A stretch of DNA of 64,000 bases from contig JABACO010000018.1 of NCBI GenBank assembly GCA_013339895.1, forward strand, positions 3,949,911 to 4,013,910, in the 5' to 3' direction. This document shows, in pieces, positions 12,334 to 25,552 of this stretch. The notes under the pieces were generated by a model. That model was not told where the DNA came from. It made no database searches and was given only the letters and a program-made list of their open reading frames with translations. A program made the position numbers and the translations under genes. Source of the DNA: Ephydatia muelleri. Its lineage: Eukaryota > Porifera > Demospongiae > Spongillida > Spongillidae. Numbering within the stretch: the stretch's first letter is position 1; each line of letters starts with the position of its first letter.

Positions 12334-15300
12334 TTATGAGACAAGCTTTTCTGATTTGGGATCATATCCTGGCTGTTGCAGAAGATGTGCACTGCATAAT
12401 TGTCCTCCAATCTCCACCTCATACTTTCCTGCTGACAAAAGCTCTGGAGTAAGCACACAGGGAGTTCCATCTGGAGCACTCCTTTGTATAGCAGCCACAC
12501 ATACATACATCCCCAAATGAGGTCCATAAGCAGCAGAAGACAAGGAACCGGCAGCCTTTCCTGATTCAAAGATTGTCTCGTGGCCCCAGGGTACCAAGGT
12601 CTCATCTCCCTTGGTATCCACAGAAAACACCGCAAGAAACTTGTTCACACCTTCCCTTTGCTGCTTCAGGACAGCATCTTTACCCTGAAAGGACTGCGTG
12701 AAAGGATTGCAAGAATGTGATTAGATGAGGAGGAAAAGAATAACATACACAGTAACTTTGTTATTTGTGGGGTTTTTTTTGGTCTCACACATGTGAATGC
12801 ATGATTACAAATTCTTGCAAACTGCATGCATGCATTGCAAGTATACTGTACGTGCCTTTTGCCAATCATTGCAGAAGTACGTGCCTTTTGCCAATCATTG
12901 CAGAAGTACGTGCCTTTTGCCAATCATTGCAGAAGTACGTGCCTTTTGCCAATCATTGCAGAAGTACGTGCCTTTTGCCAATCATTGCAGAAGTACGTGC
13001 CTTTTGCCAATCATTGCAGAAGTACGTGCCTTTTGCCAATCATTGCAGAAGTACGTGCCTTTTGCCAATCATTGCAGAAGTACGTGCCTTTTGCCAATCA
13101 TTGCAGAAGTACGTGCCTTTTGCCAATCATTGCAGAAGTACGATCATTGCAGAAGTACGTGCCTTTTGCCAATCATTGCAGAAGTACGTGCCTTTTGCCA
13201 ATCATTGCAGAAGTACGTGCCTTTTGCCAATCATTGCAGAAGTACAGTACGTGCCTTTTGTCATTATGCACTGCAATGTACATACCTTTGTCATGTCCAC
13301 AGAGTGCATCAGGCCAGCCTCACAGGGTGTAATGCGGGTGCCTAGCTCCACTCCCCACCAAAGCTGGCTCTTCTCCAACCTGAGGCTATCCAGGGAGTAC
13401 CAGCCTGCATTCCTTATGCCCCATTTGGTGCCGGCCTCCATTATCTGTTCATACACGCCCAGAGCATACTGCAAATGCACAAAGTTAATTAAATAGTGTA
13501 CAAGTTACGAAGAACAACCTTACATGTACTTTCCTAAACAGATTACCCATAGCCACTTCCTTCACACCTGTAAGGTACATGTATGATACTGTACATATCC
13601 TTGGCCCTAATAAATCCACTGTCACTTTCATCATCCTCTCTTCAGTGTTTTAGACCCAACTTGTGGTGGTACATGTACATAGAGTTCCACCCCCTCATGG
13701 TCCCATCAACATAGTACTCCACATACAAATACACTGTGCATACAGATATCACAATACACTGTACATACAGATATCACAATACACTGTACATACAGATATC
13801 ACAATACACTGTGCATACAGATATCACAATACACTGTACATACAGATATCCCAATACACTGTGCATACAGATATCACAATACACTGTACATACAGATATC
13901 ACAATACACTGTGCATACAGATATCACAATACACTGTACATACAGATACCACAATACACTGTACATACAGATATCCCAATACACTGTGCATACAGATATC
14001 ACAATACACTGTACATACAGATATCACAATACACTGTGCATACAGATATCCCAATACACTGTACATACAGATATCACAATACACTGTACATACAGATATC
14101 ACAATACACTGTGCATACAGATATCCCAATACACTGTACATACAGATATCACAATACACTGTACATACAGATATTACAATACACTGTACACACAGATATC
14201 ACAATACACTGTACATACAGATACCACAATACACTGTGCATACAGATACCACAATACACTGTACATACAGATATCACAATACACTGTACATACAGATATC
14301 ACAATACACTGTACATAATGCACTGTGCATCACACGTATGAACCAATAGCAGATGCAGCAAGTTCTTCAATACCCACGGTGCGTTCACTGCGCTTTACTT
14401 AGCCTTAATGGATTGTGATGCAAAGTGTAACGATAATTCTACTGAATAGTTTGTATCTACAGTCCCCCAGTCCCCACACTACATGTCATATCATACAGCT
14501 ACAGGTACAGCAGGCTTGCCATTACCAGTGCTGCTCCACCACACAACAGAAGGACCTACACATTCATTTGAATTGTCCCTGTTCCTTCCCTGACTCCTTC
14601 CTTTAGCCTTCTCCCTCTCTCTATTCCTTTGTCCCTCACTTAAACCACTGCGGCATCCTCTTACCTCAGTAGGGATGTGCAGCTCCCAGCCAAGCTCACC
14701 CACACAGCTAGTTCTCACAGCAAGCACTCCAGTGGCATAACCCAACTCAATCTCCTAAACATGAAAAACAAACACGGCTGTACAGTTTGATTTTGTGCAT
14801 GTACATGTACATGTACACTGTACATGTACATGTATGTGAGCGGATTGTGTATAGAAGCTAGCCACACATGACGTCTGCAGTATTAGAATAGCAAAAGGTA
14901 ATTTATACAAAAAGACATTGATGGTGTACCTCAAGGTATTCAGAGCAGACTGAGTAGTGTTAAAATGTGAGGCATTTCAAAACTTGCTTTCAAGCCATGC
15001 AAACAAGTGGGTCTCAGTATGTATACATAAACAACTGATGAAATATTGCTTACTCTACTTTTGTGATTGGATGATTTAGGGCTAATCAATTATGTGATAA
15101 CAGCTTCCTAAAAATGACTGCTAAAAGTAACCGAAACTAAAGACTCAAAGAATGCCAAGATCTACGACATAACTGCCTGTAGCCAGCAAGGAAACGTTCC
15201 CCCAACTTCCCAGATCTCTGTACTGTATGTATCTCTGATGCAAGGATATGGTGTTTTAATGTATCTGAAGACATTATATTGAGGTACACATGTACAGCTG

Positions 15301-18300
15301 TACAGTGTGCATGTAATTTTGATACATCAGTGAGTAGAACTGTTCTCATCAACACATACTGACATACACTTGTGTGCATGGCTTGAGAGCAAGTTTGGAA
15401 ATGGATCATGTTTTAACACTACTCAGTCTGCATCTGAATACCTTGAGGTACACCATCAATGGGACACAACTCCAGCAGCACACATATACATGTAGACGTA
15501 CATGTATATCTGGCATACAGTATTTACAACATACATGCATACATGGACAAGTGCACTGGAGTTTGATATGATGGAAATGCCAAGTTCATCACATGATCAG
15601 CACAGACACTTGCCTTTGATGTGGCAAAAGGGAAGTGGTCATTGTCCAGTGATGCAGGGGTGATGCATTGGAGGACCTTCCTTGACTCAGGGCCCATGAC
15701 TGCCAGAGTGCTGTAGTGGGAGGTGACTTCTCTCACTGTAGTAAAATGGGGGAGGTGGCTGGAGATCCAAGCTGCATCACGGGTTGCCTGGGATGCTCCA
15801 CTCACTACAAAGTACCTGCAACGTATGGCAGATTGATTCTCAATGAAAAACTCCTGCACAAACTATACTTGATTAGAGCACACGTATAGCTGCTATATAT
15901 AAACCTGCCGTCGGGTTTACATGGGTAAGTTGGTCTGGACAGTCCTGATTTATGCTACATTACTCAGCATGCATGTACGCCATCACTATGCTCCAGTGAC
16001 CTCCAAAGCAATATTCAGCATGCATGTACGCCATCACTATGCTCCAGTGACCTCCAAAGCAATATTCAGCATGCATGTACGCCATCACTATGCTCCAGTG
16101 ACCTCCAAAGCAATATTCAGCATGCATGTACGCCATCACTATGCTCCAGTGACCTCCAAAGCAATACTCAGCATGCATGTACGCCATCACTATGCTCCAG
16201 TGACCTCCAAAGCAATACTCAGCATGCATGTACACCATCACTATGCTCCAGTGACCTCCAAAGCAATATTCAGCATGCATGTACGCCATCACTATGCTCC
16301 AGTGACCTCCAAAGCAATACTCAGCATGCATGTACACCATCACTATGCTCCAGTGACCTCCAAAGCAATATTCAGCATGCATGTACGCCATCACTATGCT
16401 CCAGTGACCTCCAAAGCAATATTCAGCATGCATGTACGCCATCACTATGCTCCAGTGACCTCCAAAGCAATATTCAGCATGCATGTACGCCATCACTACA
16501 GTGTATGTTCCAGTGACCTCCAAAGCAATATTCAGCATGCATGTACGCCATCACTATGCTCCAGTGACCTCCAAAGCAATATTCAGCATGCATGTATGCC
16601 ATCACTATGCTCCAGTGACCTACAAAGCAATATTCAGCATGCATGTACATGTACACCATCACTATGCTCCAGTGACCTCCAAAGCAATATTCAGCATGCA
16701 TGTACGCCATCACTATGCTCCAGTGACCTCCAAAGCAATACTCAGCATGCATGTACGCCATCACTATGCTCCAGTGACCTCCAAAGCAATATTCAGCATG
16801 CATGTACGCCATCACTACAGTGTATGTTCCAGTGACCTCCAAAGCAATATTCAGCATGCATGTACGCCATCACTATGCTCCAGTGACCTCCAAAGCAATA
16901 TTCAGCATGCATGTACGCCATCACTACAGTGTATGTTCCAGTGACCTCCAAAGCAATATTCAGCATGCATGTACGCCATCACTATGCTCCAGTGACCTCC
17001 AAAGCAATATTCAGCATGCATGTACGCCATCACTATGCTCCAGTGACCTCCAAAGCAATATTCAGCATGCATGTACACCATCACTATGCTCCAGTGACCT
17101 ACAAAGCAATACTCAGCATGCATGTACACCATCACTATGCTCCAGTGACCTCCAAAGCAATATTCAGCATGCATGTACACCATCACTATGCTCCAGTGAC
17201 CTCCAAAGCAATATTCAGCATGCATGTACGCCATCACTATGCTCCAGTGACCTCCAAAGCAATATTCAGCATGCATGTACACCATCACTATGCTCCAGTG
17301 ACCTCCAAAGCAATACTCAGCATGCATGTACACCATCACTATGCTCCAGTGACCTCCAAAGCAATATTCAGCATGCATGTACGCCATCACTATGCTCCAG
17401 TGACCTCCAAAGCAATATTCAGCATGCATGTACGCCATCACTATGCTCCAGTGACCTCCAAAGCAATATTCAGCATGCATGTACACCATCACTATGCTCC
17501 AGTGACCTCCAAAGCAATATTCAGCATGCATGTACACCATCACTATGCTCCAGTGACCTCCAAAGCAATATTCAGCATGCATGTACACCATCACTATGCT
17601 CCAGTGACCTCCAAAGCAATATTCAGCATGCATGTACACCATCACTATGCTCCAGTGACCTCCAAAGCAATATTCAGCATGCATGTACGCCATCACTATG
17701 CTCCAGTGACCTACAAAGCAATACTCAGCATGCATGTACACCATCACTATGCTCCAGTGACCTCCAAAGCAATATTCAGCATGCATGTACACCATCACTA
17801 TGCTCCAGTGACCTCCAAAGCAATATTCAGCATGCATGTACGCCATCACTATGCTCCAGTGACCTCCAAAGCAATATTCAGCATGCATGTACGCCATCAC
17901 TATGCTCCAGTGACCTCCAAAGCAATATTCAGCATGCATGTACACCATCACTATGCTCCAGTGACCTCCAAAGCAATATTCAGCATGCATGTACACCATC
18001 ACTATGCTCCAGTGACCTCCAAAGCAATATTCAGCATGCATGTACGCCATCACTATGCTCCAGTGACCTCCAAAGTAGGTTGTGCATGGCATAAACTTAA
18101 AAATCATATATCGATTAAAAAAATTCCATAGCAAATTTGCCAAGTTCCTTTCAATACTTTTGACACGACACGTATAATTCTCACTTGTTTTTGTCAAGCC
18201 GTACGACAGTGCAGCTAGACTCATAGCCGCCATGAGTGTTCAGCATGCCTGTGGTGACCACACTACCCTTGTGGCCAGCTACGTTGTTGGCACACAAGTA

Positions 18301-19789
18301 CTGCATAGCAGATTCTGCACTAGGTCCCTTAAGGAGAAGGAGAAGGGCCAGTTCACAGGAACCAGCACTAATGCAGAGGGCTAAAAATACATCACCTGCA
18401 GTACATGTATTTGGAGTTAATGAGTACTTGGCCATAGAATGGTGGGTCTTATGGGATGCACAAGCACAGAATACACTGCATATGTGACAGGTAGTGACTT
18501 CTATATTTCAAGAGTTTTATGATGTTAAAAAATCTAAAATCATTTTATAATCAATGAGTTATGTAATATGCAGAGAAAAGGGACCTATTGTATGCTTTTC
18601 AAGATTTTAATTTTATTTGATCTCCTCTACACAGCGATTCTTATGCACTGATAATTAGACCAACTCTCATGGAGTTGTAAGACACTAAACATTAATTTAA
18701 AAAGCCTGCATTTCGACACAAGCGTTATGTTTCTATTACTTGTACTGGAAATTAGAATAATATACATGTATGTGTTAGGTCTATTTCGCGCAACAATCCC
18801 ATTTTGTATTGAAGTTCAACTCTGGTTATCATTGTGACAATTAGTTTTAATTTGAGTTTGTGGATTAACACTTCAATTTCAACAAACATTATTACTCGAT
18901 ACACTAAATCAATCTATTCACTTGTATAAACTCATCCATAACAAGTTATTGCATTAAAAGCTTTCGAGTAAAGGTGCACATCATAATCTAATTTACACAT
19001 GTAAAAACAATCTTTGTTGACCAAACTGTAGTCAACAGTGTATCTAGCCACTTGCATTGTGACAAGCATCTATGCTGCATTGTGCAGAGGGTCACTAGAT
19101 AGAATGAGTGATACTTTGGAGAGGATGAGGGTAGGAAGTATAGATGGATTCAAGGGAATTACTCAGGACATAATTGTGCAAAGCATTTCTGTACACACTG
19201 ACGCATGCACAACAGCCATCACCGCAGTCTTACTTCAACCACGAACTTGCTGCACGAGCTCATGTCAAAGATGGCCACTCTCTCTCTGCACGCCCGACTC
19301 TCCCTCCCAACTGCATCAAACCAGTGTGGCCTCCCAAAGCTATAGGCCGGCACTAATTCTGCCAACAGAAACACACAAAAAGGCACAAACACAATACATA
19401 ACATGTTACTTTTTAGTTCAACTTGTACAGTACCTTCAGGTGATTGGGCAAACCAGTTTGGCCGCTCCCACCCCATCGCCTCCCCCCACGACGCCCCCGA
19501 GGCCTCCAAAGCGAGATGCAGAGGAGACATCTTCACACGCCTGGCGCTCTGGAGCTCCTTCTTGGGCCATGGGATGCCATAGGACACACCCAATGTCTCC
19601 TCTATCCTGTCCCCTAGGAACCTCCTGTTGACGTGGTGTGGGCCGAACCTGCGCACATCCAGCCCGGAGATGTCGTAGGGAGGGCCCCCCGTGGTGACCC
19701 AGTCTGCAAGGATCTTCCCCACACCACATGCACTCATGATTCCTCGGGAGTTGAAGCCAGCGGCCACATAGTAGTTCTTAATCTACCCT

Positions 19790-19843
<54 letters not shown>

Positions 19844-22618
19844 CATATGCAATGAATGTACATGTGCATACATGTATAACGGACACATGATCCATTGCAT
19901 GCCCAATCACATGCACACCAATGAATGGATAAACATTTGGCCATACATGTCAGTCATTTCATGCAGTTATTTTAATGACCTACCTCTGGTACCTCTCCAA
20001 TGGCTGGGCTCATGTCATGAGTGAAGCTCTCTGGGCCGTTGATCATCTGACGGATCTCGGCATTGCTGATCGAAGGAAACCGATGCAAGATTTGGTCCAT
20101 TGCAATCTCTGGCAGAGTATACATGTGAGCACAATTATAGTACGCATCTGTGCATGTGTCTTATTGTACGTGTGTGTACATGTATGTGCGTATAGTATGC
20201 ACAGGTACATGACCACATGTGTACTTGTTGTACTCATCCACATGTTTTTACAGTATCACGTGCAGTCAATGGATTATGGATGCCCTTAATGCAATTATAC
20301 ATTACATCTTGTTTTTTCCGAGAGGATCCATATGCATATCCGTACATGTACATCAATCAAACAGGATACCGTCACTGTTGAGAGTGTTTTTGTTACCTAC
20401 TGTATATGTACACGTACATCCACCACCAATTGCCACTGTTTTGACCGAGCACCCCTTTGCTAGCTGCTTATTTCATTGTTGTACAGATTGCACCTCCATT
20501 GGCAGCCATTGATAATTATGTACACTGCACAGTGCAATGAAATGTGCGGCTTACGAAAATGATCCCAATCTTCAGAAAAGAGCTGGAACTCAAATGGTTT
20601 GGGTATTCCATTCTTAAAGCAGGGTTTAGCTTTTGGTTCAAACATTCCGGCAAGGACGCCACCACTCCACTCTCTGGCATAGATGTACCCACAGTGGTCT
20701 CGAATGACCGGCATGGTTGGAGAAACACCTACAAACATGCACATCAAGTATAAGAAGTGAGCCAAGGCATGCCATGCAGACGTGCTATTACTGTGGCAAT
20801 ACAATTTGCATGCAGGGCTGATTATGCACAGAATGTGCATGATCGCATTTTCATGTTGTGCACAGGTCACATGCATGCTTCGATGGGAGTGGTTGTCCGT
20901 GTTTACTACAATGCAGGTGTGCTATACGCAGGCATGCAGGATGAAGGTGTGTACATGTACCTTTCATTGGTTTCGTGACGATGTAATAATGTTCCGAGGA
21001 GTGCAAAGGGATGTTGACAACAGGAGTGGAGAGCTGAGACAAGGCACAAGTGCACCCGCGTGCGTGCACACATACACACACACACACACACACAATGAAT
21101 ACATTACTATAAGAACACTGCCACATAAGCATATGATTAAAACAACAACAGCAAATGAACACAATTGAGCAGTACCTTTCCCAGTTCCATTGCCCACTGA
21201 AAATGTCACAAAGGAAAGAAGAACACAATTAATGTGCCATCTCAGAGCATTTGTTGTGACTTACCTGTCCTGCACAGTTGACAAATATCTCACACTGCAC
21301 TGAACCTTGATTTGTCTTCACTCCAGAGACACGCCAATTCTTTACCTCCACCTTCTCCACGGCAACCTTCTCAAACACCTGAGCACCTGGTCACAAAGGA
21401 ACAAAGCAAAGAAAGATTAAGTTAGGGAGCAAGGCCATCTATACCACACAAGTCAATCCATTACTGCATCAGGTGATGGTATCTACTGTAGGATGCTACC
21501 TTACCATTGAGTGTAGCTCCCTTGACCAGAGCATTGGCCAAATCATTGGGAGCAACAATTCCATCTGCCGGAGCCCACAGGCCGCCCTGTGGATAAACAC
21601 AGTCACCAGAAACCCTCTCATGAAGACACTGAACTATAGCATCTGTAATGCTGCTACCAATCTAAGTGAGAGACTGAAACCACAACTTACAGCTGTACCT
21701 GTAATATCATGCCCATTGCCACCAATAATTGAATACACAAACCACACATCCTGTTCCCCTCCTCCCACACCCCTTCCCAATTCCCCTCCCCCATAATACT
21801 AATCTCTTTTTACACACGAAAGAACAGAATCACGCAACCACTGTCCTACTTACAACGAGGTCATCCACATGAAGAAGAGGACAAATGAGAGCACACTCTT
21901 CTGCAGTCACAATCTTTGACTCAATGTTGTGCAACCTGTTGAGCAGGCACTTAGAGCCAATGCTGCCTGCGGTGGGGATACTAACCTCCCAACAGCCTGG
22001 TGAGCCTCAAGCACTCGAAGCCTGTCTCTGTTCCTAGCCACTGCAAGGCTACCCACATTCTTCCAACCTTTTAATTAGCAGAGATGGGACAATTGGTAGT
22101 GTAGCGGTACAGTAGCGTAAAAACTTCTTTTTTTTTTTACTATACCTGTTCCCAAACCAGTCTCCTCTTCCAACTTGGGGTATAAATCAACCCCATACTG
22201 GCATATTTTAGTTCCCGAAGAATTTCCTCGCATTAAACCAACGAGCCCGGCGGCATGCCATGTGGTGCCACAGCTGATGCTGTGTAAACAGATACAATTC
22301 CTCGTCACACCCTCTTCACACCTTCTCCCACAAGCAATGATTTTCACAAATACAAACGCGACCGCACACCGACGCCACACATACACACAGATACGGACAC
22401 AATCCCTACATAAACTAATCGCTCGCCAACCTGCCCTGTTCAAGAAGAATGACGTCCTTTATTCCTATTTTGGCAAGGTGATACGCGACTGAGCATCCGA
22501 CAACACCGCCACCGCAAATTACAGCCTTCGCCCTGTCGGGAAGTCTCTTGACGTGATGTCCACTAACATACCTCTGGTATGGTGAATGCAGATGTCGAAA
22601 ATGCTTAAGGCGAAGCAT
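12334..22618 (-). CDS. Mitochondrial sarcosine/dimethylglycine dehydrogenase-family flavoprotein
   Basis: Seventeen phase-consistent exons give 841 aa: 22618-22431, 22279-22146, 22067-21986, 21935-21854, 21586-21505, 21386-21265, 21196-21176, 21033-20961, 20728-20555, 20108-19984, 19782-19434, 19358-19234, 18327-18185, 15815-15614, 14754-14665, 13468-13286, 12684-12334. The basic N-terminus ([11 protein letters not shown]) suits mitochondrial import. An FAD Rossmann motif ([16 protein letters not shown]) and GTTWHAAGL follow. The histidine there is the covalent FAD site in DMGDH and SARDH and is absent from the regulatory paralogue PDPR. Then come [26 protein letters not shown] and [10 protein letters not shown]. 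The C-terminal half is a GcvT-like folate domain ([20 protein letters not shown]). Known family members demethylate N-methylated glycines in the mitochondrial matrix, passing the methyl group to tetrahydrofolate. Some central segments look PDPR-like, so the exact substrate is open. The intron after exon 14 uses a GC donor. It is transcribed divergently from the WD40 gene. Confidence 0.9.
12849..13260. repeat. 29-bp minisatellite in last intron of the FAD-enzyme gene
   Basis: About 14 nearly identical tandem copies of a 29-bp unit begin GTACGTGCCTTTTGCCAATC and end ATTGCAGAA. One copy is truncated at about 13141. Since 29 is not a multiple of three, the same peptide string ([24 protein letters not shown]) appears in turn in all three plus-strand frames, giving long spurious ORFs. 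The array lies wholly in the intron between exons ending at 13286 and starting at 12684. The near identity of copies implies recent expansion or homogenisation. Confidence 0.9.
13728..14318. repeat. 25-bp minisatellite in an intron of the FAD-enzyme gene
   Basis: About 23 tandem copies of a 25-bp unit read ACACTGTRCATACAGATATC followed by ACAAT. Variants are mainly G/A at the eighth base (GTGCAT or GTACAT) and CCAAT for ACAAT. Open frames on both strands ([22 protein letters not shown]) are by-products of the repeat. The array lies between exons at 14665-14754 and 13286-13468. Confidence 0.9.
15962..18075. repeat. 51-bp minisatellite (~41 copies) in an intron of the FAD-enzyme gene
   Basis: The unit contains CAGCATGCATGTACGCCATC, then ACTATGCTCCAGTGACCTCC, then AAAGCAATATT. 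A few copies are extended by CAGTGTATGTTC or an extra GTACAT. Because 51 is 17 codons, every frame without a stop stays open for over 400 codons on both strands ([17 protein letters not shown] on plus, [17 protein letters not shown] on minus). None is credible as a gene, since the array lies between exons 18185-18327 and 15614-15815 of a well-supported gene. R/H variation comes from a G/A change in TACGCC or TACACC. Confidence 0.92.
18570..18803. mobile_element. MITE-like fragment sharing ends with the element at 39.08-39.23 kb
   Basis: GAAAAGGGAC at the left and TATTTCGCGCAACAATCCCA at the right are roughly inverse complements. They match the ends of an element at 39080-39228. The interior is AT-rich and non-coding. 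It lies in the intron between the FAD-enzyme exons at 19234-19358 and 18185-18327. Confidence 0.35.
19794..19841. repeat. (CA)n microsatellite
   Basis: An uninterrupted run of about 24 CA units lies on the plus strand. It ends 12 bases upstream (in gene sense) of the exon starting at 19782. In the sense of the FAD-enzyme gene it is a GT run just 5' of the acceptor. Confidence 0.9.
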
Positions 22619-22735
22619 ATTTTACAAATGCATGTTCAATTGTTATTATTTATTTTTAACTAATTACATTATTTCTGTACTTTATATATATTAATAGTAT
22701 TGTGTGGCTGACTCTATTTAAAGCGCGCTGTCGCT
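22619..22735. promoter_or_regulatory. Divergent promoter region between FAD-enzyme and WD40 genes
   Basis: Only 117 bp separate the start codons of the minus-strand FAD-enzyme gene (22618) and the plus-strand WD40 gene (22736). The stretch is strongly AT-rich (TTTATTTTTAACTAATTAC, TTTATATATATTAATAG) and ends GC-richer at AAAGCGCGCTGTCGC. It must carry both 5' UTRs and at least the core of both promoters, so the genes probably share a bidirectional promoter. No specific factor site is claimed. Confidence 0.55.
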
Positions 22736-25456
22736 ATGGACACATTGAAGGTGTATTAGAGGCGGCACATTTGAAAAAGTAACTGAATTACCTTACCCTC
22801 TTAGGATGAGTCGAAGATAGCAGAACTTCAGGCTCATACGGAGTGTGTGTCATTCTGCAGGCTCATACATCACGACGATGTCATAGTCACAGCGTCTTAT
22901 GATAGAACTATCGCTTTTTGGGTTAGTACTAGTTCTAGCAAGCGCGACAGAACTAATATTTAATGTTTGCAGAGCTCATTAAGTGGAGAGAAACGCCAAA
23001 CACTAACCAAGCATTCTAATAGGATAGTGGCCTGCTGCGTGAATGAAGTTTACGAATTGTAAGACGAAAAATCAAAACTGTGTAGTTCCATTGTGATGCA
23101 CAAGTGATTCTATTACCATCTTTAGGCTTCTGTCCGCATCCTGGGACAAAACAATTATTCTATGGGACATGACAACTGGGCAACATTTGGTGAGTGAGTC
23201 TGTGAGTCTGTACCTGCTTGCTCAATAAAAGTAATTTCACTATCACATCAGTGGATGCAGCCCCATAACACGCTGGTCACAAGCTGTCATACAAATGGCC
23301 AACACTGCTATGCATCGACTACAGACTCAGGCAAATACATACTGTGGGATGCCAGAACCCAATCTGAAATCACGTCAAAAGAGGGTAGGTAAAAGCAAAC
23401 CACATAATACACTCTATACAGAAATACTTGAGTCAGGTACGATTTAATTCATCCTCTGCAATTGCATCGGGCAAGGCATCCCTGTAGAACTTATGCAGTT
23501 GCTTTTCTCGATCTTTCCATCCCACTGCTCTCAGTTCAATGATCTCCAAAGACAGGCACCTTGCCATACAAGAGCTTTTGGCACTGATGCACTTTGTCCT
23601 GAGAGTTTCCACCATCTGCGCCACCAGAGCCGAGTGTTGCTCCTCCAGATGCTGGCCACACAACTTGAGGCAGTCACAGATGCACTCGATTTCGTCGTCC
23701 ATGACATCAGGCAGTTCCAGGTTGTGGTTCATTGCTTCTACAATGGCTTTACCAACAACCTGAATCGGATCTTTGCCAATACGCACTCGTACGTAGACTC
23801 GGCACATAAAGGCAAGCACCGCTAACCAGGCTTCAATGGAGCGCTTTCTGATACTGTCTTTTGCGTCGAACTCGTCCTTAAGACGACGTAGAAGTGCGGT
23901 TCGAAAGTTTATTCGAATCGAGCGCCTTTCTTCGTGCTCTTCTGCCGGTCCGTGTATTATTCTTTCACACACCTGTCCTCCGAGGTCAGCGTTTGATTTG
24001 CTTTCCAAGGTAGCGTCGAAAATTAAATCGAAAGCCTCTTTCAACTTTTTTTCGTCATTACTCGCGAACTGCAACACCATGTCCGCAAACCTGTCTCCAA
24101 ACTGATCAACATTCGATTCGTTAAGCGAGTAGAGGTACTCCCTCAGCTCCTCCACTGTAGAGGGGTTTCTGGTCCTCGGATCCTGTCCCGTAGATGGAGG
24201 TTTGGAACTTCCCCGCTCTGCGGAAGCACTCCGTCCTCTTCCACGCGACATTCCAGTATGCATGGAGTTAATTTCGCAAGTGATTGTAATCATGCTTGGC
24301 AACTTACCATCTCTATTTTAAAAAGCATCTCTAAAAAATAAAATAAAAATTTCAGCATGTGGTGCAATGTGCCTCAAATTACTCTCTCTAACCATTGTTC
24401 CACATGCTCTCCCATCAGCACATGCTACTACAATCACATGCTGTCGTTTCTCTCATAATGGTCTCAATCTCTGTACCTGCTCCATGGATAGACAGGCGTG
24501 TATATGGGACGTCAGGATGCACAGAAGACTACTATTACTGGGGTAAGTGCAGCAAACAATAACTTGCACCAAGTAACGATGGTGTCCACAACTATGCACA
24601 CTACCTTCGCATTCCCCCAAAATGTTAAAATCCTTATACAGTGTAGTGTTTGTGTGATGTGAGTGCTATTCATTCAGACTATGAGTGTTATTTAGTGTCA
24701 GATTGGTGCAATGATCGGCTAGACTCAGTCAGTCATTAGTGCCTATTTATTAGGGTTACACTGTGGTCTAGACTGACCACGCAGCCAAGCTAACATGCTT
24801 CACACCTACATAATATGCCACCCATCACAGTTGGATGGAACTTAGTTTTCTGTCTAATTTACTACGTCCAAACAACATTAACATACATTGGTCTGGCTAT
24901 CTGTACTCCTTTAACAATCTCCTTAGGGGTCATGTGAACACTGTAAGCTCATGTGCGTTTTCACATAACGACCATCGGCTGTGCACTACATCTTGGGACA
25001 AAAGTCTTCGGGTTTACGACATTGCCAGTGGAGCATATCGGTAATGAAACGATCATTTCTTCCAGCTTGGTCATCATTTGCATGGACACAGATTAGAAGG
25101 AGCTGTTGTTCTTGAGAACCATGATGGCTGTGTCAGCTCCTGTGACTTTTCAAATGATGGTTAGTGCTATTAGTCTGCAAATAAATTTCTATTTCATGCT
25201 CTCAACAACCTTGCCTTCACAGACTCCCTAGTGGTGTCTGGTGGGTATGACCTGGGCCTTAACATATGGAACATGAACACTTACCTATTGAAGAGCTGTT
25301 TTAAGGTAAGAATTTTTACTGAAGTGTTCTGTAAATGTGCGTTCAACATCATTGAGTGTATGCATGCACACTGTGTGTGTGTGTCTGTGCGTGTCTATGT
25401 CTGTGTGTGTCAATGTCTGTGTGTGTGTGTGCGTGTGCGTGTGCGTGTGCGTGTGT

Positions 25457-25552
<96 letters not shown>

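Noticed and set aside
12765-13496. 243-codon plus-strand ORF and its two frame-shifted twins
   Set aside because: The same repeated peptide appears in all three frames because the unit is 29 bp; the array is intronic and the coding exons are on the other strand.
13736-14320. CRISPR-like regular array
   Set aside because: Units are contiguous with no unique spacers and the genome is eukaryotic; this is a tandem minisatellite.
13663-14349. 228- and 201-codon ORFs rich in HTDITIHC
   Set aside because: They result from the 25-bp minisatellite within an intron.
16802-18233. ORFs of 400-443 codons on both strands
   Set aside because: They are products of the 51-bp (17-codon) minisatellite, which lies inside an intron of a well-supported gene; both strands are open at once and the peptide is perfectly periodic.
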